From contig OZ220718.1 in NCBI GenBank assembly GCA_965116765.1, forward strand, positions 2,232,001 to 2,296,000: a DNA stretch of 64,000 nucleotides, written 5' to 3'. Position numbers and translations under genes: made by a program. The DNA is from JAJEEA01 sp965116765. Its GTDB lineage: Bacteria > Acidobacteriota > Vicinamibacteria > Vicinamibacterales > UBA8438. The notes below the pieces were generated by a model that ran no database searches, had not been told where the DNA came from, and was given only the letters and a program-made list of their open reading frames with translations. This document shows positions 7,329-16,921 of this stretch, in pieces; position 1 is the first letter of the stretch; each line of letters begins with the position of its first letter.

Positions 7329-9949
7329 TTGAACACCGCGTTGCCGATGGCCGCCACGACGGGGATGATCGGCGGCTCGCCGACGTTCTTCGCCCCGTAC
7401 GGTCCGTAGGCGTCGTCGGGCTCGATGAACCGGACCTCTATCTCGGGGGCGTCGAGGTGGGTCATGACCTTGGCGCCGTAGTAGCCGGGGTTGACGGGAA
7501 CGCCGGTGAGGCGGTCGTAGACGAGCTCTTCGTGCAGCGCCATGCCGATGCCCATCGTGACGCCGCCCTTCACCTGGCTCTCGGCCGTGAGCGGGTTGAC
7601 GATGCGCCCGCTCTCGTGCATGGCCAGGTACTGCAGCACCCGGATGCCGCCCAGCTCGGTGTCGACCTCGACCTCCACGAAGTGCGCGGCCGAGGCGTAG
7701 CGCGCCAGCCCGTCGAGGACCGGCCGCGGCGTCGCCTGCGCGATCAGCGTGCGGCCCTCGAGGGGGCCGCCGGCCGACGCCATCTGCCGCCTGAGATCCT
7801 CCGCCGCCTCGACGATCGCCTGCCCGGTGTGGGTCGTCGTCCGGCTCCCCGACTCGCCCACCGAGTACGGGCAGCGAGCGGTGTCTCCCCACACCACGGT
7901 GACGTCGGCGAGGTCCATCCCCGTCGCCTCGGCCGCGAGCTGGGCCATGGCGGTCTTGGCCGCGGTGCCGATGTCGGTGACCCCGACGTGGAGGAACAGG
8001 CGGCCGCGCTCGAGCCGCAGCACCGCGCTGCTGCGCCCGAGGCGGGCCGCGAACATGCCGATCGCCATCCCCACGCCCCGCCGGCGCGCACCGCGCGCGG
8101 CACCGGCCCGCCGCCACCGCACCGGCCAATCGAAGCGGCGGGCCCCCTCGGTCACGCATTCGCTGAGCGCCCAGCTCGTGTACGGCGTCTCGTCGTTGTA
8201 GGCGCGGGTCAGGTTCCGGAGATGGAAGTCGACGGGGTCCATCGACAGCTCGTGGGCCACCTGGTCCATGACCGACTCGATGCCCCACACCCCCTGGGGA
8301 TAGGCGGGGCCGCGGAAGTTCGCAGCGACGGTCATGTTGGTGTAGACCGGCGAGACCTCGCGGCTGACGTTGGGACACCGGAACAGCTCGATGCCGGCGA
8401 TGCCGCCGCCGCTCTTGCGGTGCGGGCCCATGCCGCTGACGCCCCGGAGCTCGATGGCCTGCAGCGTCCCGTCGCGGGCGGCCCCCACCCGGTAGTGCTG
8501 CACCGTCGGCCAGCGGCCGTGGACGCCGAGGAAGTCGTCCCTCCGCGTCAGCTCCAGCTTGACGGGGCGCCCCGCCTCGCGCGCGAGGAGCGCCGCGATG
8601 AGATCGGCGTCCTGGCACTGGTTCTTGTTGCCGAACCCGCCGCCCATGTACTCGCAGACGACGCGTACCCGCTCGGGCGGCAGACCGAGGTCCTCCGCCA
8701 CGTCGGCCCGGCAGTTCGAGATGCCCTGGGTCGGCGTCCACAGGGTGAGCTCGTCGCCCTCCCAGCGCGCCACCGCGCAGCGGGGCTCCATCTGCGCGTT
8801 GCTGTGGTGCTTGGAGACGTAGGTCTCCTCGACCACCACCTCGGACGCGGCGAAACCGTCGTCCACGCTGCCCCGTTGATAGACCTCGGGCCGCGCCTCA
8901 CCGTCGCGGCGGCGGGAGAGGTTCCCCCCGGGCTGGATCTCGACCGCCCCGGGCCGCAGGGCCTCTTCCGGGTCGAGTACGAAGTCGAGCGGCTCGTAGT
9001 CGACCTCGATGGCCTGGATCGCCACCTCGGCCGCGTGGCGGTCCACGGCCGCCACCGCGGCGACGGGATCCCCGACGAACCGGACGGGGTTGTTGAAGAG
9101 ATAGCGCGGGTTCTGCTGGTCGCCGCTCTGCCAGACGGTGTCGCAGTTCTCGCGGGTCAGCACCGCGTGGACACCCGGCATCTCGCGCGCCCGCCGGGTA
9201 TCGACGCTCCGGATGCGGGCGTGGGGGTGGGGGCTGCGGAGCACCCGGGCGTAGGCCATCCCCGGCAGCTTGACGTCGCCCGTGTAGCGCGCCGCCCCGG
9301 TGACCCGCTCGACCGCGTCGATTCGGGGCCGGCTACGGCCGACCACGCTCATCGGTTGCCCGTCCGTCGCCGGCTCGGGCGGCCGGCCGAGGACCGCGGC
9401 CACGTATCGGTTGTAGTTCGAGCAGCGGCAGAGGTTGCCCGCCATGCCCTGCCGGACCTCGTCCTCGGTGGGATTCGGCGTGGCGGACACGACGGCCTTG
9501 GCCGCCATCAGCTGGCCCGACGTGCAGAATCCGCACTGCGGGCCGTCGCCAGCGACGAACGCCGCCTGAAGCGGATCGAGCCGGCCGTCGACGGCGAGCC
9601 CTTCGACCGTCGTCACCGCGCGGCCGTCGGCCCAGACGGCGAGCTGACTGCAGGAGTAGACGGGGACGCCGTCGAGATGCACCGTGCACGCGCCGCACTC
9701 GCCACGGTCGCAGCCGATCTTGGTCCCCGTCAGGTCGAGGTGGTCGCGGAGCAGCTCGGCGAGCGTCCACCGATCTTCGACGTCGACGGTGCGCCTTTCG
9801 CCGTTGACGGTCAGCGTGATGGGGGTTCGAGGCGGCGAGTCGGCCTGGCGGGACTGCGCGCCGGGCCGCGTCCGGGCGGACGGGAGGGTCGTCGCCGCGG
9901 TGACGGCGGCGCTCGACTTCAGGAACGCCCGGCGAGAGACGGGATTCAC
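7262..9949 (-). CDS. Fused [2Fe-2S]/molybdenum subunit of an exported xanthine dehydrogenase-type enzyme
   Basis: About 895 residues. A twin-arginine signal (VSRRAFLKSSAAVTAA) is followed by a plant-type ferredoxin domain with Cys80, 85, 88 and 100 and a second cluster domain with Cys139, 142, 174 and 176. From about residue 200 the molybdenum subunit begins (RIDAVERVTGAARYTGDV); it shows YMGGGFGNK and, near the end, KNVGEPP, whose glutamate is the family's catalytic base. In most enzymes these parts are separate polypeptides. The substrate is unknown; aldehydes or N-heterocycles are usual. The GTG at 9949 places the signal at the N-terminus; the frame stays open to 10006. Its 3' end is tandemly duplicated downstream. 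Confidence 0.85.
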   Translation of the reverse strand: MNPVSRRAFLKSSAAVTAATTLPSARTRPGAQSRQADSPPRTPITLTVNGERRTVDVEDRWTLAELLRDHLDLTGTKIGCDRGECGACTVHLDGVPVYSCSQLAVWADGRAVTTVEGLAVDGRLDPLQAAFVAGDGPQCGFCTSGQLMAAKAVVSATPNPTEDEVRQGMAGNLCRCSNYNRYVAAVLGRPPEPATDGQPMSVVGRSRPRIDAVERVTGAARYTGDVKLPGMAYARVLRSPHPHARIRSVDTRRAREMPGVHAVLTRENCDTVWQSGDQQNPRYLFNNPVRFVGDPVAAVAAVDRHAAEVAIQAIEVDYEPLDFVLDPEEALRPGAVEIQPGGNLSRRRDGEARPEVYQRGSVDDGFAASEVVVEETYVSKHHSNAQMEPRCAVARWEGDELTLWTPTQGISNCRADVAEDLGLPPERVRVVCEYMGGGFGNKNQCQDADLIAALLAREAGRPVKLELTRRDDFLGVHGRWPTVQHYRVGAARDGTLQAIELRGVSGMGPHRKSGGGIAGIELFRCPNVSREVSPVYTNMTVAANFRGPAYPQGVWGIESVMDQVAHELSMDPVDFHLRNLTRAYNDETPYTSWALSECVTEGARRFDWPVRWRRAGAARGARRRGVGMAIGMFAARLGRSSAVLRLERGRLFLHVGVTDIGTAAKTAMAQLAAEATGMDLADVTVVWGDTARCPYSVGESGSRTTTHTGQAIVEAAEDLRRQMASAGGPLEGRTLIAQATPRPVLDGLARYASAAHFVEVEVDTELGGIRVLQYLAMHESGRIVNPLTAESQVKGGVTMGIGMALHEELVYDRLTGVPVNPGYYGAKVMTHLDAPEIEVRFIEPDDAYGPYGAKNVGEPPIIPVVAAIGNAVFNATGRRLRELPMTRDRVLEALA

Positions 9950-10314
9950 CGCCTCATCATAGTCGAATGACACGTCAGCGGCGCACCGGCCGTGAGGTGC
10001 CGACAAGAGAGTTGCGCGTCGCTACGCAGGGCCGGGGCGCCGCCTCGTATTCGGCGCCTACGCCCATGCCGCGGTGTGGTCGCGGGGTCTGACCCCAGGC
10101 TGCTCCCGTGAATCGGGCGCCCCTACAGCGCCCGGGACCGCCATCCAACAATGATGTCGTGCACCCCGGCCGTGTCGTGATCCAGCACATGCTCCCGGCA
10201 GGAAGGGAGCACCCCGGTGGGACTTGAATCCGCAGGCCCTTGCGTGGATGCGCGGCGGTCGCGGGGCCGGGTTGCCGGCGGGCCGGTGCGCGACGTCGTC
10301 TCGAGCGTAGATCG
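9950..10314. other. Intergenic region with short palindrome
   Basis: No convincing gene. GGGGTC-T-GACCCC at 10084-10096 is a perfect palindrome with a one-base centre. On the minus strand, about 10211-10235 reads ATTCAAGTCCCACC, like the T-arm end of a tRNA, but no matching stem or cloverleaf can be built. Confidence 0.4.
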
Positions 10315-11385
10315 TCAGCGGCGCCGCCGAAGCCGCGCCAGGAAGTCGGCCTCGTCGTTGCAGGCGAGCGCCGCGCGGACGACGGCGTCGTCGGACGTCA
10401 CGTCGATCTCCGGCACGCCGGCGAGACCCTGGTCCGAGACCGCGATGCCCCGCGCCCGAAGGATCTGGCGGACCATCTCCAGCCGGGTCGTCGTCCGGCC
10501 CTGGGCCACGCCCTCCGCCCGGCCCTGAGCCACACCCTCCGCCCGGCCCTGGGCCACACCCTCCGCCCGGCCCTGGGCCACACCCTCCGCCCGGCCTTCC
10601 GCCCGGCCATGACGCCGGTGCCAGCCGAGCATCGGATCGTCGTCCGGCCCGGTGCCGTCCCGCGCCCCGAGCGCCGCGCCCACCCGGTGCAGCACCGCGA
10701 ACGTGCGCTCCGACAGATCCGTCTCGTTCAGGGCGGCGTGGATCTCGGCCGCCGTCCAGCCCGGAAACACGCCGCTCACGGCCGACGCCTGGAAGGCCCC
10801 CGCCACCCGCCGGTGGATCGTCAGTCCCGGTCGCCGACGGCGCGGCCGGCTCGCCGCCCCCTGCTCCGGAACCTCCACCCACACCTCGGGAAAGCCCCAC
10901 GCCTCGTACAGCCCCAGCTTGGCCCGCCGCACGTCCGTCGTGTGATCGACCTCCAGCACCACGTCCGGAAAGTCGTCCTCCCCCGCCATCATCGCCTTGG
11001 GGCCCGGCAGGCGCGCGCGCCGCGGATGCACGTACACGGATTCGTCGGCCTGCAGGATGCGCCGCGGCGCGCCGTGCTCGTCGCGCTGCATCAGGTCCAT
11101 CGACCCGTAGCACACGATGGCCGACCCGCGCTCGGCGGCAATCCGGTCCATCAGCGCCGTCAGTCGGCGCGACGGCTTCTCGTGATACGGGGTGGTCGGC
11201 TCCGCGACCCACGCTATCTCGGTGGCGGCGTCCCAGAACTCCAGGCGGCCCTCCCAGGTTTCGATCTCGCTCCGCGGCACGCGCCGGGGCGTGCAGCCGG
11301 GGAACGGCTCCGCCGGCAGCTCCGGTGCGAGGCCCGCAGGTGCGCCGGCACGCGGAACGTGCGGCCGGGCCTCGAAATCAGACAT
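10315..11385 (-). CDS. Uma2 family endonuclease with octapeptide-repeat insert
   Basis: 356 residues. The Uma2 (DUF820) PD-(D/E)XK core is present: ADESVYVHPRRARLPG, then DFPDVVLEVDHTTDVRRAKLGLY and FPEVWVEVP, with the catalytic aspartate in FPDVVLEVD and a nearby glutamate. Unusually the C-terminal part carries four near-perfect copies of GRAEGVAQ, followed by a helical tail (EMVRQILRARGIAVSD). These repeats come from a 24-base tandem array. The family is abundant in cyanobacteria and Acidobacteriota; its biological role is unclear. The gene stands alone on this strand. Confidence 0.8.
   Translation of the reverse strand: MSDFEARPHVPRAGAPAGLAPELPAEPFPGCTPRRVPRSEIETWEGRLEFWDAATEIAWVAEPTTPYHEKPSRRLTALMDRIAAERGSAIVCYGSMDLMQRDEHGAPRRILQADESVYVHPRRARLPGPKAMMAGEDDFPDVVLEVDHTTDVRRAKLGLYEAWGFPEVWVEVPEQGAASRPRRRRPGLTIHRRVAGAFQASAVSGVFPGWTAAEIHAALNETDLSERTFAVLHRVGAALGARDGTGPDDDPMLGWHRRHGRAEGRAEGVAQGRAEGVAQGRAEGVAQGRAEGVAQGRTTTRLEMVRQILRARGIAVSDQGLAGVPEIDVTSDDAVVRAALACNDEADFLARLRRRR
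10496..10610. repeat. 24-base tandem repeat array inside the Uma2 gene
   Basis: Four full units start at 10496, 10520, 10544 and 10568, followed by a partial unit. Each encodes the octapeptide GRAEGVAQ on the minus strand. Because the unit is a multiple of three, changes in copy number keep the reading frame, so length variation between strains is expected. Confidence 0.9.
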
Positions 11386-11511
11386 GTCTCGATTCTACCG
11401 CCGAACCATCGAGGCGGAGGTCCCGCGGAGTCGGTCCCCACCGGATGCCTCCCGACCGCCCCCCGACAGTGGCGCCGTCCGGCAGCCACAATCCTCGACC
11501 GCGTCCCGAGA

Positions 11512-12585
11512 TCAGCGTGGCGGCCCCTCCCAGGTCGACGCTCCCCGCGGCGCGTACAGGCGCGCGGCGCGAAGGATGCTCAGCATGATGTCCCTGTTTC
11601 CCTCGTGGCACGCGAACTCGTAGATGTTGGCGTCCTGCCGCCTGAGGCTGACGGCGGCCGTCCACGGCCTCGCCCACGTCGTGGGGTCGTCGACGGTGAC
11701 CTCGTAGCGCAGCTCGTCGGGCGCGACACGGGTCAGGCGCTCCACGAGGCGCAGGTTCTCGGCGGCGCCCAGGAAGTTGCTCCTGGGCGAGAAGTTCGCG
11801 GTCTCGATGACGAGGGTGTCTCCGTCCCATCGCCCCCGCGAGTCTCCGTGCCAATGGGTGATGCGCGGGTCCAGAGGCGGTGACCCGTCCAGCCGCACGA
11901 TGCGCGCGTCATGGTTCGTCTCCATCATCAGGACGAAGTACCCCGGCGACTGGAAGATCTGGTAGTAACCGTACAGGGGGTCGCCCCGGGGGCCGGGGCC
12001 GATGCGGGGCATCCCGGGCGTCACGCAGCGGGCGCGGGGGTTTAGATCCTCCGGCCCTTCCGGATCCAGGTCCCGCGCGGTCAGCGCCGCCAGCCTCTCC
12101 ACCGCCGCCGGCAACATGGCCGGCAGGCGTCCATCGGGCGGGTCCACGATCACCGACGTCCGGTTGTCGAACTCCCGGTCCACCATGAAGTTGGAGCTGC
12201 GGTTGGCCCCCCGTCTCCGAAAGGCGTCGACGTCGGCCAGGGCGGCCAGGTACAGCCCGTCTCCGATGGCCAGGTCCGCGTCGTTCTCCTTGAAGATGCG
12301 ATTCGCCCGCCGCGACAGCTCGGCCACTTCCTCGTCGGTGAGGAACTGCCTCCCTGCGAGCGCCTCCGGCCGCTCGAATGGTGTCGCGCTCGTGTTCAAC
12401 CAGACGCCCTGAAGGTCCGGTTGGCCATCCGGCGTGGGCGGGACGGTCCGCGAGCCGGCCGCGACCTCGGACGCGGTTGCCGTGCCGGCCGCGCGGTCCT
12501 GGCCGGCCGCATGCTGGGGCGCCAGTGAAGCGACGGCGAAGGCGGTCGTCAGGGCGCTCGCGAACGCGAAATGCTGGCCGTTCAT
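11512..12585 (-). CDS. Secreted PDLQGVW-family protein of unknown function
   Basis: About 357 residues with a Sec signal (FAFASALTTAFAVASLAPQ) and a mature start PPTPDGQPDLQGVWLNTS. The domain includes ERPEALAGRQFLTDEEVAEL, a central RCVTPGMPRIGPG, then THWHGDSRGRWDGDTLVIET and YEFACHEGN near the end. This uncharacterised domain recurs in Acidobacteriota. The same domain is found at 57033-58556 fused to a cytochrome c inside a redox operon, so a periplasmic redox-linked role is likely. The ATG at 12585 has GGAG at a good distance; the frame extends to 12789 but that part lacks a signal. Confidence 0.7.
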   Translation of the reverse strand: MNGQHFAFASALTTAFAVASLAPQHAAGQDRAAGTATASEVAAGSRTVPPTPDGQPDLQGVWLNTSATPFERPEALAGRQFLTDEEVAELSRRANRIFKENDADLAIGDGLYLAALADVDAFRRRGANRSSNFMVDREFDNRTSVIVDPPDGRLPAMLPAAVERLAALTARDLDPEGPEDLNPRARCVTPGMPRIGPGPRGDPLYGYYQIFQSPGYFVLMMETNHDARIVRLDGSPPLDPRITHWHGDSRGRWDGDTLVIETANFSPRSNFLGAAENLRLVERLTRVAPDELRYEVTVDDPTTWARPWTAAVSLRRQDANIYEFACHEGNRDIMLSILRAARLYAPRGASTWEGPPR

Positions 12586-12785
12586 GCGTTGTCTCCAGTC
12601 ACCGCTCATCGCGCCGACGTTCCAATCGCCACCGAGGGCCGGTTGGCGGCAGCGCCTACGGGTCAGCGGAACTCGACGCGATCGCAAGCGCCTCGGGTCC
12701 AGGAGGCTGAACCGCGGGAACCGTCCTGGGTGGCCAAGTCCCGCCGTTTGCGCCGCAGGATCCCGGTTTCGAGTGAGCGGGACGC

Positions 12786-14222
12786 TCAACGCGCCCGCGA
12801 GGTCGCGAGGTGATTCAGCAGTTCGACGGTCCTATTGTCGTCGCCCCCGCGGCCGCCGGCCACGTCCACCGGACTCTGTCCGTTGTCGTTCAGGGCAGCC
12901 AAGTCGGCGCCGCTGTCGGCCAGGAGTTGGACGACCGTGTCGAGGCGCCTCCTGGCTGCGTTGTGCAGCGCCGTGTTGCCGGCCGAGTCGGCCGCGTTCA
13001 CGTCGACCCCCGCGTCCAACGCCACCCGCGCGGCTTCCAGCACGAGCCGCTCGTCCTCGGCCGGGTTCGGGGCCAGCCCCGGCTCCCGGCGGTGGCGGGC
13101 GGCCACCGCCGCCATCAGCGGCGTCGTGCCGTCGGCCATCACGAACCGCGGGTCGGCGCCGCCGTCGGCCAGGGCCCGCATGACGCCGGGCTCGGCGAAA
13201 TGCCCGGCCAGCCAGAGGGCGGTGGCGCCGACCACGTCGTGCTGCAGCACGTAGTCGGGGCTGTTGCGCCGGCCCTGGCTGCCGCGGACCACCGGCGCGT
13301 TCGGGTCGGCGCCGCGCGCCAGCAGCGCGGCCGCCAGCGCCTCGTCGCCGCGCAGGGTGGCGGCGTGCAGGGCGGTGTAGCCGGCCCCGGCCGCGTGCGG
13401 GTCGGCGCCCTGCTCGAGCAGGAACAGGGCGAGCGCGGTGTGGCCGCTGTGCGCCGCCACGACGAGGGCGCTCGTGCCCGTCGCCGCCGTGTCGTTCACG
13501 TCGGCGCCCGCGGCCACGAGATGTCTCGCGGCCGCGAGGTCGCCCTGTCGGGCCGCGAACAGGAGGGGCGTGTTGCCGCCCAGCACGGTGTCGATGACCC
13601 CGGTGGGGTTGAACCCGGCCGTCCGCGTGTGGATGCGCCGCGGCTGCGGGGCCGAGCGGGCATGGACGTCCGCCCCGAGCGCGATGAGCGCTTCCACCAC
13701 GTCGGGATGCCGCTGGGCCGCCGCCCACATCAGGGCCGTCTGCCCCCGCGTGCGCTCCCGGGCGTTCAGGTCGGCCCCGTGGGCCGCGAGCAGGCGCACC
13801 GCCTCGGCCGAGCCGGTGCGGGACGCGGTCATCAGCACCGTCTCGCCCGAGGGCAGCGCCGCATTCGCGTCGGCGCCGGCCGCCAGCAGGGCCGCAACCA
13901 TCGTCTCGCTGCCGTTGAGGCAGGCCAGCCACAGCGGCGTCGCGCCGAAGTCGTTCGCCGCGTCCGCGTCGCCGCCGGCCCGCACCAGCGCGTCCGCCAT
14001 CGCCGCGTCGTCCCAGTGGGCGGCCCAGTGCAGTGCGGTCGCGCCGTCCGCCTGGCGGGTGTCCGCGGAGGCGCCCTGCTCGAGCAGGGCGATCACCCCC
14101 GTCGAATCGGCCGCCCGGGCCGCGTCGAGCAGCCGCGCGTCCTGGGCGGCGGCGCCGGGACCGGCCAGGGCCGGCAGCAGCGTCGCCAAGAGCATCGACC
14201 CGATCAGCCTTCTCGCATGCAC
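12786..14222 (-). CDS. Secreted ankyrin-repeat protein
   Basis: About 478 residues: Sec signal (LIGSMLLATLLPALAGPGAAAQ) then roughly eleven to twelve ankyrin repeats with the typical G-TALHWAA / A-ALLAAGAD pattern (for example GATALHWAAHWDDAAMADAL). A second, related ankyrin protein is encoded at 32032-33513. Ankyrin repeats are protein-binding scaffolds; no catalytic domain is attached. I chose GTG 14222, which has GGAGG upstream, because it starts directly before the signal; the frame stays open to 14258. Confidence 0.85.
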   Translation of the reverse strand: MHARRLIGSMLLATLLPALAGPGAAAQDARLLDAARAADSTGVIALLEQGASADTRQADGATALHWAAHWDDAAMADALVRAGGDADAANDFGATPLWLACLNGSETMVAALLAAGADANAALPSGETVLMTASRTGSAEAVRLLAAHGADLNARERTRGQTALMWAAAQRHPDVVEALIALGADVHARSAPQPRRIHTRTAGFNPTGVIDTVLGGNTPLLFAARQGDLAAARHLVAAGADVNDTAATGTSALVVAAHSGHTALALFLLEQGADPHAAGAGYTALHAATLRGDEALAAALLARGADPNAPVVRGSQGRRNSPDYVLQHDVVGATALWLAGHFAEPGVMRALADGGADPRFVMADGTTPLMAAVAARHRREPGLAPNPAEDERLVLEAARVALDAGVDVNAADSAGNTALHNAARRRLDTVVQLLADSGADLAALNDNGQSPVDVAGGRGGDDNRTVELLNHLATSRAR

Positions 14223-14472
14223 GCTCTTCGTCCTCCAGGGGCAGTGCCCACCCCGCATGAGACGTTCTCGTACCGCGGGTCCATACGCACGATGGACGAC
14301 GTCAATCCAGGAACTCGTGCGGCGCGCCTCGCCGGACTCGGGCCGCCGCCGGGAGCGGAGCGCGGATCAGGCATCCGTTCCGCCTGCCACCCTGGGCCGG
14401 CTCCGCTTCTCCCATCCGCCCCCAACCTGGCCGGAGATTCCGTCACGCCGTGACGACGGTACCCGCACGGCG

Positions 14473-16533
14473 TCACGGGTCGACCGTGATCTCCCCCACC
14501 ATCCAGGGATGGTCCTCGCAGTGATAGAGGAACGTCCCCGGCTCGTCGAACGTGACGAAGTCCCACAGGCCCGGGTTCAGCGTGCCGATGCGCCAGCTTC
14601 CGTCGCGCGCGGCCAGGGTGTGGGGAATCTCGCCGTTGTTGGTGAACCGCACCCGCGTGCCCGCGGTGACCCGCGCGCGGACCGGGTTGAAGTTGTACTC
14701 GTCGAACGCGTAGCGCCGGCCGCCGACCGAGCCGCGCGGGTTCTCGAGCAGGGTCGCGGTCTCGATCTCGTCGGTCTCGCGCGGGGCGGGACCGCGCGGC
14801 CGGTCGTCGACCGGCGGGTCGGGCGAGGGCTCGCCGCGCGGCGGCACCGCGCCGTCGAGGGTGAACGCCCAGAGCTGGGGACCCATGGCGACGGCGATGT
14901 ACTGCGTGCCGTCGAGCTCGTAGGCCGCCGCCGGGCCGGGGCGCAGCCGGGCCCCCTCCTCGCTCGTGCGGAACGCCCACCGGCGCTCGCCGGTCTGCAC
15001 GTCGTAGGCCTCGACCTGCCCGCCCGGCGAGCCCCGGAAGAGCAGGCCGCCCGCGGTGACCAGCGGGCCGCTGGTGCCGAGGAACGCGGCGGGGAACTCG
15101 TTCTTCCACGCCACGCGGCCGGTCGCGGTGTCGACGGCGGCGAGCACCCCGACGTCGTCGGGCAGCGTGAGGTGGAAGCGCGCGGTGTTCCAGACGAACG
15201 GGTCGGCGAAGCGGCGGGCGCGGCCGACGTGGGCGCGCCCCTGCGCGTAGATGTAGCCGGTGTCGGGCGAGAACGCCAGCGGCGTCACCCGCACGAGCGG
15301 AATCGGCACCCCCGGCGCCACCACCGTCTGCTCGTCGACCGACGGCGGCGTGTAGCTGCTGCAGTTGAGCTGGAACGGCGGCGGAACCCGGTCGCGCCAG
15401 TACGAGCAGTCGAAGAGGATGGTCTCGGTCTGGGTGGGGAACGGCTGGGTCGGCACCGTGAGCTGGTGCGGGTCCTGCGGCACCTCGCGCTCCTCGATGG
15501 GCAGGAGCGGCTCGCCGGTCTCGCGGTTGAAGAGGAACAGGTAGCCGTCGGCGCGCATCGCCGCCACCGCCTTGACCGGCTCGCCGTCGACGGTGGTGTC
15601 GTAGAGCAGGAGCGGCGTCGCGATGTCGGCGTCCCAGATGTCGTGGCGCACGACCTGGTAGTGCCAGCGGCGCTCGCCGGTCTCCATGTCGAGGGCGAGG
15701 ACCGAGGCGGTGAACAGGTTGTCGCCGTCGCGCAGCTCGCCGCCGAACATCGGCACGGGGTTGCCGGTCGAGAAGTAGACCATGCCGAGGTCCGGGTCGA
15801 CGGTGCCGACGAGCCACACGCCGCCCCCGCCGTACTCCCACGAGTCGCTGTCCTGCGGCCAGGTCTCGTGGCCGAACTCGCCGGGGCGCGGCACCACGAA
15901 GAAGGTCCAGGCCACCTCGCCGGTCGCGGCGTCGAGAGCGAGCACGCGGCCCTGGCCGCCGATGTCGCCGTTGGCGAGGCCCACGAACACCTTGCCGCGC
16001 GCGACCATCGGCGCGGTGGTCACCACCTCGCCCCGCGTCCGCTCCTCGCTGCCGACCCGGGTCGCCCAGACGAGCTCGCCGCTGTCGCGGCCGAGGGCGA
16101 TGACCTCGCCGCTGCGGGTGCCGAAGAAGACGCGGTCGTCGTCGAGCCCCACGCCCTGCCACGAGGGGACGCGCCCCGCCTCGGGGTCGGGCTCCCAGCG
16201 CCAGACGGCGTCGCCGGTCCGCGCGTCGAACGCGAAGACGTTGGCGCCGCCCGTCAGGTAGATCACGCCGTCGTCGACCACCGGGGTCGCGCGCGACGCG
16301 GCGCCGCCGGGGAGCGGCGTCACCCACGCGCCGCCGAGGCGGTCGACGGTGTCGGCCGAGACCGCGTCGAGGCTGGTGTAGCGCGAGCTGGACCAGTTGC
16401 CGCCGGTGAAGGGCCAGTCCGTCGACGGGTAGCCGCGGCCCGGCTCGGGCGCCTGGGCGGCGAGACCGGCCATGAGCGCGGCCATCGCGACCGCCGACGC
16501 GACGGTGACGACGAGTGAACGATGCCGACGCAT
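14473..16533 (-). CDS. PQQ-type quinoprotein fused to a C-terminal cupredoxin
   Basis: 686 residues with a Sec signal (LVVTVASAVAMAALMAGLAAQ). Residues about 35 to 560 form an eight-bladed quinoprotein propeller with repeated blade motifs such as GVIYLTGGANVFAFDARTGD and MVYFSTGNP. After a proline-rich linker, residues about 600-686 form a type-1 copper domain: FDEYNFNPVRARVTAGTRVR, then NNGEIPHT and YHCEDHPWM. The histidine of IPHT with Cys672, His675 and Met678 gives the C-x2-H-x2-M spacing of amicyanin. The copper domain replaces the cytochrome c usually fused to or paired with such dehydrogenases. The substrate, probably an alcohol or sugar, cannot be named. Confidence 0.85.
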   Translation of the reverse strand: MRRHRSLVVTVASAVAMAALMAGLAAQAPEPGRGYPSTDWPFTGGNWSSSRYTSLDAVSADTVDRLGGAWVTPLPGGAASRATPVVDDGVIYLTGGANVFAFDARTGDAVWRWEPDPEAGRVPSWQGVGLDDDRVFFGTRSGEVIALGRDSGELVWATRVGSEERTRGEVVTTAPMVARGKVFVGLANGDIGGQGRVLALDAATGEVAWTFFVVPRPGEFGHETWPQDSDSWEYGGGGVWLVGTVDPDLGMVYFSTGNPVPMFGGELRDGDNLFTASVLALDMETGERRWHYQVVRHDIWDADIATPLLLYDTTVDGEPVKAVAAMRADGYLFLFNRETGEPLLPIEEREVPQDPHQLTVPTQPFPTQTETILFDCSYWRDRVPPPFQLNCSSYTPPSVDEQTVVAPGVPIPLVRVTPLAFSPDTGYIYAQGRAHVGRARRFADPFVWNTARFHLTLPDDVGVLAAVDTATGRVAWKNEFPAAFLGTSGPLVTAGGLLFRGSPGGQVEAYDVQTGERRWAFRTSEEGARLRPGPAAAYELDGTQYIAVAMGPQLWAFTLDGAVPPRGEPSPDPPVDDRPRGPAPRETDEIETATLLENPRGSVGGRRYAFDEYNFNPVRARVTAGTRVRFTNNGEIPHTLAARDGSWRIGTLNPGLWDFVTFDEPGTFLYHCEDHPWMVGEITVDP

Positions 16534-16921
16534 GACGCCCTCCTCTCCAGGGTCTCCGGCCGCGGGGCAATCAGCGCGCCCCGCCGGCCGCGCCCCTCAT
16601 GACGGGTTCCATTCAACCACAGAGTTCGCCGCCTCCCAACCTTCTGCCGAACCCCGGGGCGCCATCCGGACGGAACGTGTCGCGTCCTCGCTCGCGCAGC
16701 GTCTCGTCGACCGGCCGGACCACCGCACTGTACAGGTCGGCCCTGTAGCCGAGGGCCTCGCGAACGACCCGGCACGACAACCCCGAAAGGGGCTGCTGCC
16801 GGCGTTGTGCGAAGCTGGGAAAGCGGGCGCGGTCGGCGGCTGGGTCGACGACCACCGTTTGAGGGAGGGAAGCTGGTGCCGAGCGAGATTCGAGGTGCCG
16901 TCCGGTGACGACCGCCCGGCT
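16534..16921. other. Intergenic region, no gene seen
   Basis: 388 bases between the quinoprotein start and the end of the next minus-strand gene. Short open frames occur on both strands, but none has a ribosome site or a recognisable sequence. It must contain the promoter of the quinoprotein gene; no clear -35/-10 pair stands out. Confidence 0.3.

Noticed and set aside
10205..10240. tRNA 3'-end-like sequence on the minus strand (ATTCAAGTCCCACC)
   Set aside because: The T-stem does not pair, and no anticodon or D arm can be placed upstream.
16613..16855. 80-codon minus-strand frame in a spacer
   Set aside because: No ribosome site, no family resemblance and no coupling to neighbours.
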